Below are positions 1 through 7,033 of a stretch of DNA of 10,773 nucleotides, piece by piece. The DNA is taken from positions 2,365 to 13,137 of the forward strand of contig JAUNCU010000072.1 in the NCBI GenBank assembly GCA_030526455.1, in the 5' to 3' direction. The notes below the pieces were generated by a model. It ran no database searches. It saw only the letters and a program-made list of their open reading frames with translations, and was not told the DNA's origin. A program made the position numbers and the translations under genes. The stretch comes from Bacteroidales bacterium. GTDB lineage: Bacteria > Bacteroidota > Bacteroidia > Bacteroidales > Muribaculaceae. How positions within the stretch are numbered: the stretch's first letter is position 1; the number at the start of each line of letters is the position of its first letter.

Positions 1-3000
1 TTGATGGTGATGGTGACCTCGGCTTCTGCGCTTTGTCCTACTTGGTCATAAGCGTAAGCCTTGATGGTGGTGGTTTCGCTTACGGTGAATGGCGCTTCGT
101 AGTACTGTGCTGTTTCTGACACAGCGGGGTCGGTGCCGTCGGTGGTATAAGTGATGGCTACTTCGCCCACACCGTTAGTGGCAGTGATAGTCACGGTCTG
201 AGGGCCGTCGTATTCGCCAGTTGCTGGGCTGATAGCCAGCGTGAATGGGTTGGCGGGCTTGATGGTGTAGGATGCAACGACTTCGTCGGATTCAAGCGCA
301 CCCTTCTTGGTGGTGGCTACGATAGTGGTGGCTTCGTTGATGGCGACGGTGGCAGTGTTGGTTTCGGTTTCCACAACTTCGCCATCGTTCACGTAATAAA
401 GCAGTGTGCAGCCTTCGATTGTGCTCACGGTAACTACGGTGCCAGCGTCAACTGCGCCTGCAGCGGGGTTGAAAGTGGGCACGGGGAGTTTCTTCAGGTC
501 GATGGTGTAAGATGCTTCAGATGGCTTGTAGGCATCGTTGCCTGCATATTTCGCTGTAATAACAGCGGTGCCTTCGGTTTGACCGAGCACTACATAGCCA
601 GTGGTTTCATCGATAAGGGCTATTGCGTCGTTGCTGCTTTCGTAGGTGATAGTAGCGCCTTCGATGGCAGGGGTGAGGGTTGCGGTGTAATCGAGATCTT
701 CCTCACCGATGTATTTGGTGATAGTCTGGCCGTCGATGTTTTCACCGAAAGAGAGCGTGGTTGGGGTCTTGGTTGCACCAGTGAAGTTGATGGTGAAACT
801 TTCACCGCCAGTTGCGGCGCCGATTTTGGCGGAAACGGTCTGCGCGCCATCTACAGGTGTGATGGTCACGGTAAGTCCGTCGACGCTTGCTGTGGCATTG
901 GTCCAAGTGCTGTTGGCCATCACTGACGCATAACTTGCGCTTGTTGCTTCGTAAACGATAGACGAAATGGTGATGCCGTTAGCGGGGGCAAAAGTGAGTT
1001 TGAAGTCTTTGTAGAAGCGTGTTGAAGTTCTGCCTCCGCTTCCTGGGTAATAGTTGTTAGCGTTAGTAGAAGATGTTTCCTTGCTGGAGGTAACGGTGAC
1101 AGCATCTTTTACCCATTCGAGTTTGTCTGTGGTGGCAGTTGTAGTTTCGTCCTTGGTGAGGTCGATGTAAGCCGAAGTTGGCTGAGGAGCGGCGGTCACG
1201 GTGACGTTGTAAGTTATCACATCGCTCATCACTGCGCCGATGGCTACTGCTACGTCGACCGATGTGGTGCCCAGAGCAAGTGTTTCAGGGTCGAAATCCC
1301 ATTCGAGGCCTTCGGTGATCACTTCGGTATCGTCGTTAGAGTAGGTGGCGGTTACCACGAGGCCAGCGGGGTCGAATGTTTCGCCGGCGTAGTAGGCGGT
1401 CTTGGTGGGTTCGCCTGAGATAGTGAGAGCGGTGAGCACGCGAGGAGCGGTCACAGTTACGTTGTAAGTGGCAATGTCGCTCACGACTTCGCCCACGTTA
1501 GCCATTACGTCAACCGATGTGGTGCCCACGGAGAGTGTTGCAGGTTCGATTGACCATTCTGCATTTGCAGTTACGTCGGCGCTAGAGCCGTCGTTGTAGG
1601 TTCCCATCACGGTGAGGCCTGCAGTGCTGAAAGATTCACCGGCTTCGTAAGTTGTCTTTGAGGGGGTGCCTGAGATAGCGATAGACTCGAGCACTTTTTG
1701 TGCAGGAGCGGTGTATTCAACGAGGTCGTTGTTGGCGTCGAATTCGTAGGTGGTGTTGTATTTCTTCAGTGTGCCTAAACCAATCACGGTTGCGCCTACT
1801 TCGATGTTAGGATCTTCGGTGTAGGCAGCGCCGTTTTTCAGGCCGTTACGGTAGAATTGGAATTGCTGACCAGTAGTGCTGCCGTCTTCCGACACATCAA
1901 ATGTGATGTTCATGTACTGGTCGCTCCAGGCAGTTACGATTGTGCTTACGATACCTTTAACGTAGACTTGAGTTGCGAGGTCTTTGCCAGCGTCGATGAG
2001 GGCGATGGCTTGTGCCACGGAGTAGGCAGATTCCTTGGTGTTGGCAATGGTCTGTACGTTGATAGGGAATGTGGCGGTTTCGGTAACGTCCACATAGGTG
2101 TAACTTGCGGTGACGGTTTGTTCGCCCGCAGCGTTCATGTTATATCCAGAGAAAGTGAGATTGCTGTGTGCAATTTCTTGGGTGTTGCCATCGCTGAACG
2201 ATGCAGTGAAGGTGAGGCCAGTGGTAGAGAAAGCGTCGCCTTTCCAGAGCGCGGGAGCGGTGCCCGCTACGCTGAGGCCGGTGAGGGTGATGGGTTCGCT
2301 AACTGTTACGTCGTAGTTCACAACAGGGCTTTCCACATTTTCCACGGCAGCCTTAACGGCTACGCTGGTGGTGCCCACGGTGAGAGGAGTTGGGGTAATG
2401 GTCCAAGTGATGCCTTGGGTGATTTCCTTTTGGCTGTCGTCGCTGTAGGTGCCCTTTACGGTGAGGCCTGCAGTGCTGAAAGTTTCACCAGCATTGTAAG
2501 CAGTCTTGGTGGGGGTGCCTTCGATGGCGATGGATTGGAGAGTGGCAGAAACCTTCTTAAAGAAGATGGTTTGTGTGTTGGTGATGTTGGTAGTCTTGCT
2601 TGTGTAGCAGCGCCAGTCTTGGTTGTTGTAGACGCCCACAAAACGGCTGGTACCGATGTTCTTCATGTGGTTGCCATCGAGAGCGAAGTCTCTGTTTGTG
2701 TTCGTCCCTACTCTCACACCATTGTTTGCGTTGGTGCAATACAAATAGTTGTTGGTAGAGGGCTTTTTGAACTGGAAGTTTGAACCAGATTTGTAGAATT
2801 CCCACTGGATGTTTTCTGCAACATCTTCTGTGATTTCAGTGGCGTTTTCGCTCACCGCAACCGATACGGCTTTTGGAGCGGCGCTTGTTCCGTTGTCATT
2901 AGACAAGGCTCGCTTGGAGGACTTGTCGAAAATGACAACGATGTCACCGTCTTGCAAGTCGGTGATAGCCGTCTGGACCCACGTTTCGGCAAAGCCTGTG

Positions 3001-3047
3001 GCTGTGGCCAGGATGGCTAGGATTAATAGAGTAAATAATTTTTTCAT
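1..3047 (-). CDS. Large secreted multidomain Ig-like/OB-like/chitobiase-C-like protein, 3' end outside window
   Basis: The frame is open from ATG at 3047-3045 to base 1: 1015 codons with no stop, C-terminus missing. Residues 1-20 form a signal peptide (MKK, hydrophobic core, ATGFA before E21) without a lipobox Cys. Residues 24-165 are a domain I cannot name. Ig-like repeats lie at about 170-249, 254-332, 452-533 and 538-618; three carry the pattern GxPxKTxYxAGExF..GLxVxxTY typical of bacterial Ig-like group 3. An OB-like domain (340-446, AYSVAQAIAL...VYVKGIV...GLGTLKKY) sits between repeats 2 and 3. Residues 624-758 are beta-rich and unassigned, 785-850 resemble BIG2, and 855-929 and 934-1015 resemble chitobiase C-terminal/Fn3-associated domains (YTTDGTDP..., TTTIKAYAYD). 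The protein is probably exported and surface-bound or released. Ligand, any catalytic domain and any sorting signal are unknown because the end is missing. It has its own promoter box. Confidence 0.9.
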   Translation of the reverse strand, partial: MKKLFTLLILAILATATGFAETWVQTAITDLQDGDIVVIFDKSSKRALSNDNGTSAAPKAVSVAVSENATEITEDVAENIQWEFYKSGSNFQFKKPSTNNYLYCTNANNGVRVGTNTNRDFALDGNHMKNIGTSRFVGVYNNQDWRCYTSKTTNITNTQTIFFKKVSATLQSIAIEGTPTKTAYNAGETFSTAGLTVKGTYSDDSQKEITQGITWTITPTPLTVGTTSVAVKAAVENVESPVVNYDVTVSEPITLTGLSVAGTAPALWKGDAFSTTGLTFTASFSDGNTQEIAHSNLTFSGYNMNAAGEQTVTASYTYVDVTETATFPINVQTIANTKESAYSVAQAIALIDAGKDLATQVYVKGIVSTIVTAWSDQYMNITFDVSEDGSTTGQQFQFYRNGLKNGAAYTEDPNIEVGATVIGLGTLKKYNTTYEFDANNDLVEYTAPAQKVLESIAISGTPSKTTYEAGESFSTAGLTVMGTYNDGSSADVTANAEWSIEPATLSVGTTSVDVMANVGEVVSDIATYNVTVTAPRVLTALTISGEPTKTAYYAGETFDPAGLVVTATYSNDDTEVITEGLEWDFDPETLALGTTSVDVAVAIGAVMSDVITYNVTVTAAPQPTSAYIDLTKDETTTATTDKLEWVKDAVTVTSSKETSSTNANNYYPGSGGRTSTRFYKDFKLTFAPANGITISSIVYEATSASYASVMANSTWTNATASVDGLTVTITPVDGAQTVSAKIGAATGGESFTINFTGATKTPTTLSFGENIDGQTITKYIGEEDLDYTATLTPAIEGATITYESSNDAIALIDETTGYVVLGQTEGTAVITAKYAGNDAYKPSEASYTIDLKKLPVPTFNPAAGAVDAGTVVTVSTIEGCTLLYYVNDGEVVETETNTATVAINEATTIVATTKKGALESDEVVASYTIKPANPFTLAISPATGEYDGPQTVTITATNGVGEVAITYTTDGTDPAVSETAQYYEAPFTVSETTTIKAYAYDQVGQSAEAEVTITI
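1609..2482 (-). repeat. Ig-like repeat copies sharing a 25-bp identical block (1609-1633 and 2458-2482)
   Basis: The stretch coding for the F-S-T-A-G-L-T-V core of Ig-like repeats 1 and 3 is identical over 25 bases at 1609-1633 and 2458-2482, although flanking codons differ. The surrounding repeats also share phrases such as GTPxKTxY and VGTTSV. This suggests relatively recent duplication or gene conversion between the repeats. Confidence 0.8.
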
Positions 3048-3141
3048 AACAAAAATGTTTGTTAGAGTTAAAAAAGATGTATAAAAATTTAATTAATATT
3101 CAGTTGCGTAGTGATTTGGCTACAAAATGCCAATCAATCCA

Positions 3142-3149
3142 CAAAGGTA
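3142..3149 (-). promoter_or_regulatory. Bacteroidetes -7 box of the large secreted protein gene
   Basis: The minus strand reads TACCTTTG, an exact match to the Bacteroidetes -7 consensus TAnnTTTG. It lies about 95 bp upstream of the start codon at 3047, putting the transcript start near 3135 and the leader near 88 nt. I see no convincing -33 TTTG at the usual distance. The extended word ATTACTACCTTTG recurs at 10648-10660. Confidence 0.55.
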
Positions 3150-3183
3150 GTAATTATTTGTCTAATAGCGGGTATATACATCA

Positions 3184-3398
3184 CGAATTTTTTATTCGTT
3201 CAGCGAATTGTTATATTTTGTTTACAAATTTCACGAATTGATTTTTTTGGTTCACGAATTTGTGTGTTTTTTTTTGTTCACGAATTTAACGAATTAAACA
3301 AATTATTTTTTTGAGAATTGGTGTGGGGAATTTATCAACGAATTTAGCGAATTTTACGAATTTATTTTTTTCAGCGAATTACACGAATTAAGCGAAAT
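3184..3398. repeat. Degenerate CGAATT array with 9-bp phasing
   Basis: CGAATT occurs on the plus strand starting at 3184, 3204, 3234, 3255, 3281, 3290, 3339, 3348, 3357, 3375 and 3384, with a decayed copy (CGAAAT) at 3393. Many intervals are exactly 9 or 18 bp, implying a unit close to CGAATTTAR. The copies are often preceded by CA or AG and separated by T-rich runs. Two inverted copies (AATTCG) follow at 3442 and 3500. A short piece of the same family is at 10723-10762. Function unknown. Confidence 0.75.
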
Positions 3399-3454
3399 TT
3401 TGTGGATGGGGTGGTGTTGGAACACGAATCCCCAAATAAATAATTCGTTAAATT

Positions 3455-3478
3455 CTTCGCAAGCGAAGCGGCAAGCCG
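3455..3478. repeat. Two adjacent GC-rich mini-palindromes
   Basis: CTTCGC-AA-GCGAAG (3455-3468) is followed directly by CGGC-AA-GCCG (3469-3478). Both are perfect palindromes around a central AA and form a small GC-rich island in otherwise AT-rich spacer. They could be a REP-like element, a weak hairpin or a protein site; nothing in the sequence decides. Confidence 0.5.
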
Positions 3479-3516
3479 ATGACGTGAACCCTTAAATTTA
3501 ATTCGTGAACCCCAAT

Positions 3517-3554
3517 AAAAAAACCTCGACGTTTTGGGACGTCGAGGTTTTTTT
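3517..3554 (-). terminator. Strong intrinsic terminator, symmetric (works in either direction by sequence)
   Basis: Arms 3524-3531 (CCTCGACG) and 3540-3547 (CGTCGAGG) pair perfectly, extended by A7/T7 flanks (3517-3523 with 3548-3554), around the 8-nt loop 3532-3539. On the minus strand the hairpin ends in a run of T (3523-3517), as expected for an intrinsic terminator. It starts 25 bp after the M16 peptidase stop codon. The A-tract on the other side would give a U-tract for plus-strand transcripts too, but no plus-strand gene ends here. Confidence 0.9.
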
Positions 3555-3578
3555 TATTTTGGTTTTTGGGATGCTCTC

Positions 3579-6401
3579 TTACTTGTTTTCTGGGAGCATG
3601 ATTACTTCTACGTGGTTTCCTGCTTTGAGGATTACGTTTTTGATGAAGGCTGAGATCTTGGCAGGGGTGAGGCTGCTTACGATGGCCTTGTAGTCGGTTT
3701 GGTTGTCGATGCCGCGGGCTACGTACATGTTGATTACGTTCATCCAGTGGCTGTTTTCCTTAGCGGCTTCGTCGGCATCCTTGAGCATGAGCGCCTTGAT
3801 TTCGTTCACGGTGCCTTCGTCGACGGTCTTGGCCATGTTGGTGAGTTCGTCGCGCATGATGCGGAGTGCTTCCTCAGCCATGTCGGGCTTCATGGGGCAG
3901 TGGCCCATGATAGAGGTGAACACCTTGTCGCCGAAGAGGCGCACGCCACCAGTAGCGCCAGCCGAGTAGGCAGCGCCGGCGTCTTCACGAATCTTCTGGA
4001 GATAGATCTTGCCGAGCACCTGACCTGCTGCACGAGCGAGGATGCTGTTTTCGAGGGTGTAAGGCGCGGTGGTGCTGTACCAGTACATGCGACCGATGGC
4101 CTTAGGAGTTTCCATCTTCTTGGTGAACTTGTTCACGAGGTTGCCAGCGGGGCGTTCGGTCACGTTCTTGTAGTTTTCGCGCTTCTTGGCGTCGCCAGGG
4201 AGCGAAGCGATGTATTGCTCGATGTAGCCACGGAGCACGGCTTCGTCGAAGTTACCGATGAAGTAGAAAGTGAAGTCGGCAGCGTTGGCGGTGCGTTCCT
4301 TAGCGATAGCGAGCACGCGGTCGTAGTCCACATTCTTGAGTTCTTCCACACCGAATGGAGCGTTACGCCAGTTCTTGTTGTTGATGGTGTATTCGTCTTG
4401 CTCGGCAAACACAGCCTCAGGCTGCAGATCCTTGTTCTTGAGGGCGGTTTCGAGCATCTTCATCAAGTTGGTGTAACTCTTTTCATCCTTCTTGATGGCA
4501 GTCATCTTCAGGTAGGTGAGTTGGAAGAGCGTTTCGAGGTCCTTCACGGTCGACTTACCGCTGAGTTGTTCAAACGAAGGAGTGAGGTTGAAGTTCACGC
4601 TAGCCTGCTTGCCTGCGAGTGCCTTGTCGAGTTCGGTATTGCTGAATTCGCCCAGACCGCTCACGCTCACGATAGCGCCGATTAATTCGGTGTTGGCCCA
4701 GTCCTTCTTGTCGTAGAGCGAAGTACCACCCTTCGACTCGGCTTCCATCAAGATTTCGTCTTCCTTGAAGTCGGTCTTCTTGATCACCACCTTAGCGCCA
4801 TTGCTCAGGGTGAGCGTCTTGAAGTCGAACTTCTTGTCGGTTTCTTCCTTCACGATTTTGCCCTTCTTAGGCATTTCCTTGATGAGCGGTTCGTCCTTCA
4901 CATTGTCGACCCAAGCAGCGAGGTCTTCGGCTTGAGCAGCGTCGATGGCAGCCTTAAGGCCAGCCTCGGTGGGATAAACAGCGCCTTCCTTCTCCTGGTT
5001 GAAGTTGATCACCACCAGGTTAGAGTCGTTTTGGCTCACGAATTGCGCCATCATCTGGTTCACCATGTCCACAGGGAGCATAGGCACCACCTGGCTCATC
5101 ATTTCATATTCGGTTTCGATAGCGGTGAGAGGTTCCTTTTCCAGATAGTGGCTAGCGCACATGCGGCCGAAGCGTTCGCTCGAGATGCGGTTGCGATTGT
5201 TGTACTGCTTCTCGATCTGGCTCAGGTATTCAGCCTTGGTGCGGGCATATTCGGTGGCGGTGAAGCCGTGCTTCTGAGCGCGCAGGGCTTCCATCGTCAC
5301 AGCCTTGAGTGCTTCAGCGCTCTGGCCTTCCTTAGGCAGGATAGCGAGCGAGAAGGCGTCCTTAGTCTTGGCGAAGATGTAGTTGCCATCGCTGGCGCTT
5401 GCCTGGATGAAAGGACAGTCGGGTTCTTGCGACTTCTCGTTGAGGCGGTTGTTGAGCATGTGGGTAGCGCACCAGCGAGCGTAGTCGTAGATAAGGTAGA
5501 GGGCGCTATTCTTCTGTGCTTCGGGGAAGGCATTGTGCTTGTAGAGCACCTGCACAATGTTGTATTGCTGTTCCTTGTCCTTGTCGACCACGATGATGGC
5601 TTCGGCATTGTCGGGCACTTGCTCGTCGACCACCTGAGCAGCGTCGGCTGCGGGGGCGGGGATAGCGCCAAACATTTCTTCAATCTTCTTCACAGTGTAG
5701 TCCACATCGATGTCGCCCACCACGATCACGGCCTGGTTGTCGGGGCGGTACCACTTGTGGTAGTAGTTGCGGATTTCCTCGTGCTTGAAGTTGTCGATCA
5801 CCTCCATGGTACCGATAGGCATGCGGCGGCCATATTTCGAACCAGGATAGAGTTTTTCGAGATTGCGTTCAAACATGCGCTGGCTGGCCGACGAGCGGAG
5901 GCGCCATTCTTCGTGAATCACGCCGCGTTCCTTGTCGATTTCGCTGCCCTCAAGGAGGAGGCCGTTAGCCCAGTCCTTGATGATGAGCAAGCAAGAGTCG
6001 AGCGCGCTCTGGCGTGCAGAAGGCACGTCGTTGATGTTATACACCGTCTGGTCGATGCTGGTGTAGGCATTCAGGTCGCGGCCGAATTGCACACCCAGCG
6101 TGCGGGTGTAGTCGATCACGCCGTTGCCGGGGAAACTGTTGGTGCCGTTGAAAGCCATGTGCTCGAGGAAGTGAGCCAAACCGCGCTGGCTTTCCTCTTC
6201 CTGGATAGAACCCACACGCTGAGCGATGTAGAAGTTCACATGCTTCTCAGGATAATTGTTGTAACGCACGTAGTAAGTGAGTCCGTTAGCGAGTTTGCCG
6301 GTGCGGATGGCGGTGTCGGCGGGCACGTCGGGCATCGCCTGAGCCATGCTCACGCTTGCCACCAGGGCAAAGGCTAACGCAAATAAATTTCTGAGTTTCA
6401 T
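3579..6401 (-). CDS. Secreted M16 family zinc metallopeptidase (PqqL-like, two-half form)
   Basis: The protein has 940 residues, close to the size of PqqL-type peptidases. Residues 1-22 are a signal peptide (core LFALAFALVASVSMA, AQA before M23) with no lipobox, so it is probably periplasmic or secreted. The first half carries the inverted zinc motif HFLEH (H77, E80 as catalytic base, H81), and E158 in KERGVIHEE lies 77 residues after H81, where the third zinc ligand of M16 enzymes falls. An M16 C-domain follows from about residue 205 (HEEIRNYYHKWYRPDNQAVIVVGDI). The second half starts near 525 and lacks HxxEH, but keeps the R805...Y812 pair in IREDAGAAYS seen in substrate-binding halves. The enzyme probably degrades peptides inside a closed chamber; the natural substrate is unknown. 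It stands alone, with its own promoter box and terminator. Confidence 0.95.
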   Translation of the reverse strand: MKLRNLFALAFALVASVSMAQAMPDVPADTAIRTGKLANGLTYYVRYNNYPEKHVNFYIAQRVGSIQEEESQRGLAHFLEHMAFNGTNSFPGNGVIDYTRTLGVQFGRDLNAYTSIDQTVYNINDVPSARQSALDSCLLIIKDWANGLLLEGSEIDKERGVIHEEWRLRSSASQRMFERNLEKLYPGSKYGRRMPIGTMEVIDNFKHEEIRNYYHKWYRPDNQAVIVVGDIDVDYTVKKIEEMFGAIPAPAADAAQVVDEQVPDNAEAIIVVDKDKEQQYNIVQVLYKHNAFPEAQKNSALYLIYDYARWCATHMLNNRLNEKSQEPDCPFIQASASDGNYIFAKTKDAFSLAILPKEGQSAEALKAVTMEALRAQKHGFTATEYARTKAEYLSQIEKQYNNRNRISSERFGRMCASHYLEKEPLTAIETEYEMMSQVVPMLPVDMVNQMMAQFVSQNDSNLVVINFNQEKEGAVYPTEAGLKAAIDAAQAEDLAAWVDNVKDEPLIKEMPKKGKIVKEETDKKFDFKTLTLSNGAKVVIKKTDFKEDEILMEAESKGGTSLYDKKDWANTELIGAIVSVSGLGEFSNTELDKALAGKQASVNFNLTPSFEQLSGKSTVKDLETLFQLTYLKMTAIKKDEKSYTNLMKMLETALKNKDLQPEAVFAEQDEYTINNKNWRNAPFGVEELKNVDYDRVLAIAKERTANAADFTFYFIGNFDEAVLRGYIEQYIASLPGDAKKRENYKNVTERPAGNLVNKFTKKMETPKAIGRMYWYSTTAPYTLENSILARAAGQVLGKIYLQKIREDAGAAYSAGATGGVRLFGDKVFTSIMGHCPMKPDMAEEALRIMRDELTNMAKTVDEGTVNEIKALMLKDADEAAKENSHWMNVINMYVARGIDNQTDYKAIVSSLTPAKISAFIKNVILKAGNHVEVIMLPENK

Positions 6402-6523
6402 AACGTTGATTGATAAATTATAATTAAGTTTTGTAATAGTCGGGCGCTATTTCAGGGATTCGCCTGCATGCCATTAGACGCATGAAACGGCGAAAAAACT
6501 TCATCCCCACCGCTAAATTCTTG

Positions 6524-6531
6524 CAAATTTA
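6524..6531 (-). promoter_or_regulatory. Bacteroidetes -7 box of the M16 peptidase gene
   Basis: The minus strand reads TAAATTTG, matching TAnnTTTG, 123 bp upstream of the peptidase start codon. It would give a leader of about 115 nt. No good -33 element is visible at the expected spacing. The leader contains small inverted words (CATGC...GCATG) but no riboswitch I recognise. Confidence 0.4.
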
Positions 6532-6623
6532 GTCTTTTTTTTCATATCATGTGCCATTTTTACACAATTTAGGAAAAACGGGAGGGCAGCGGGCAGGGCG
6601 ATGTGTTGGGTGGAAACACAATA

Positions 6624-6651
6624 AGCGCCCTGTGGCTGATGCACGGGCGCT
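6624..6651 (-). terminator. Probable terminator after secG
   Basis: A perfect 7-bp GC-rich stem (AGCGCCC 6624-6630 with GGGCGCT 6645-6651) closes a loop that can pair further (GTG/CAC). On the minus strand it is followed by TTATTGTGTTT, a broken rather than clean T-run. It lies 38 bp after the secG stop and before the M16 promoter, which fits the end of the five-gene unit. Confidence 0.55.
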
Positions 6652-6688
6652 GTGTGGTATTTTTCTTTTGCTGTTTCGGGGCTATGCC

Positions 6689-7015
6689 TTACTTCTGAGC
6701 GGGCGCTGCTGGCTGACCTGAAGTGGGGATGCCAGTGCCTTGCTGCTGCTCGGTTTGAGGAGTAGCGAGGCGAGTGCCTTGGTTGGCGTCGGCGCTCTTA
6801 GCGAAGATGCAAGCGCAGATGCTGAGCACGCAGATGAAGATAGCGAGGCTCCAAGTGGCTTTTTCTACGAAGTCGGTAGTTTTGCGCACGCCAGCGATTT
6901 GGTTGTAGTTGCTAACGTTAGCAGCCAAGCCGCCGCCCTTAGACTTTTGAATCAGAACCACACCGATGAGCAAAAGTGCTGCGAGAGTAATCAGAATTGC
7001 AAAAATAATTTCCAT
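6689..7015 (-). CDS. secG: Protein translocase subunit SecG
   Basis: This 108-residue inner-membrane protein is the small accessory subunit of the SecYEG channel, which helps SecA-driven export. Transmembrane helix 1 covers about residues 3-22 and helix 2 about 54-72. The cytoplasmic loop between them begins with QKSKGGGLAA (23-32), a hallmark of SecG, followed by the Bacteroidetes-like GVRKTTDFVEKATW. The tail after residue 75 is Gln/Pro/Ala-rich and looks disordered, as is common in this phylum. It is the last gene of the unit, 18 bp after the TPR-like gene, and is followed by a hairpin terminator. Confidence 0.95.
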   Translation of the reverse strand: MEIIFAILITLAALLLIGVVLIQKSKGGGLAANVSNYNQIAGVRKTTDFVEKATWSLAIFICVLSICACIFAKSADANQGTRLATPQTEQQQGTGIPTSGQPAAPAQK

Positions 7016-7033
7016 GTCTTGTGTAATATAATC

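Larger units (their letters stand above)
3048..3578. other. 531-bp AT-rich intergenic region
   Basis: No credible gene is present. Going down the minus strand it holds the M16 terminator (3517-3554), two adjacent mini-palindromes (3455-3478), a degenerate CGAATT repeat array (about 3184-3398), a promoter box (3142-3149) and about 88 bp of AT-rich leader before the ATG at 3047. Short open frames on the plus strand (3059-3241, 3111-3314) are Phe/Ile/Asn-rich products of the AT-rich repeats and do not look like proteins. Confidence 0.8.

Noticed and set aside
1857..2783. 308-codon plus-strand frame inside the large secreted protein gene
   Set aside because: The minus strand frame is continuous for 1015 codons with clear domains; the plus-strand product has none.
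3059..3314. Small plus-strand frames in the AT-rich spacer
   Set aside because: They are made of repeat and T-rich sequence, have no plausible upstream signals, and overlap the promoter and leader of the minus-strand gene.
3184..3398. CRISPR array as an explanation of the repeats
   Set aside because: The units are about 9 bp, degenerate and lack unique spacers of constant length; no cas gene is present.
4932..6377. 481-codon plus-strand frame, with another at 3699-4685, inside the M16 gene
   Set aside because: Both are antisense shadows of an intact metallopeptidase with a signal peptide and complete active site; their products have no recognisable domain.
6542..6556. Possible sigma-54 promoter upstream of the M16 gene (minus strand TGGCAC, then ATGA at the right spacing)
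   Set aside because: The -24 half is perfect, but the -12 half lacks the essential GC (ATGA instead of TTGC).
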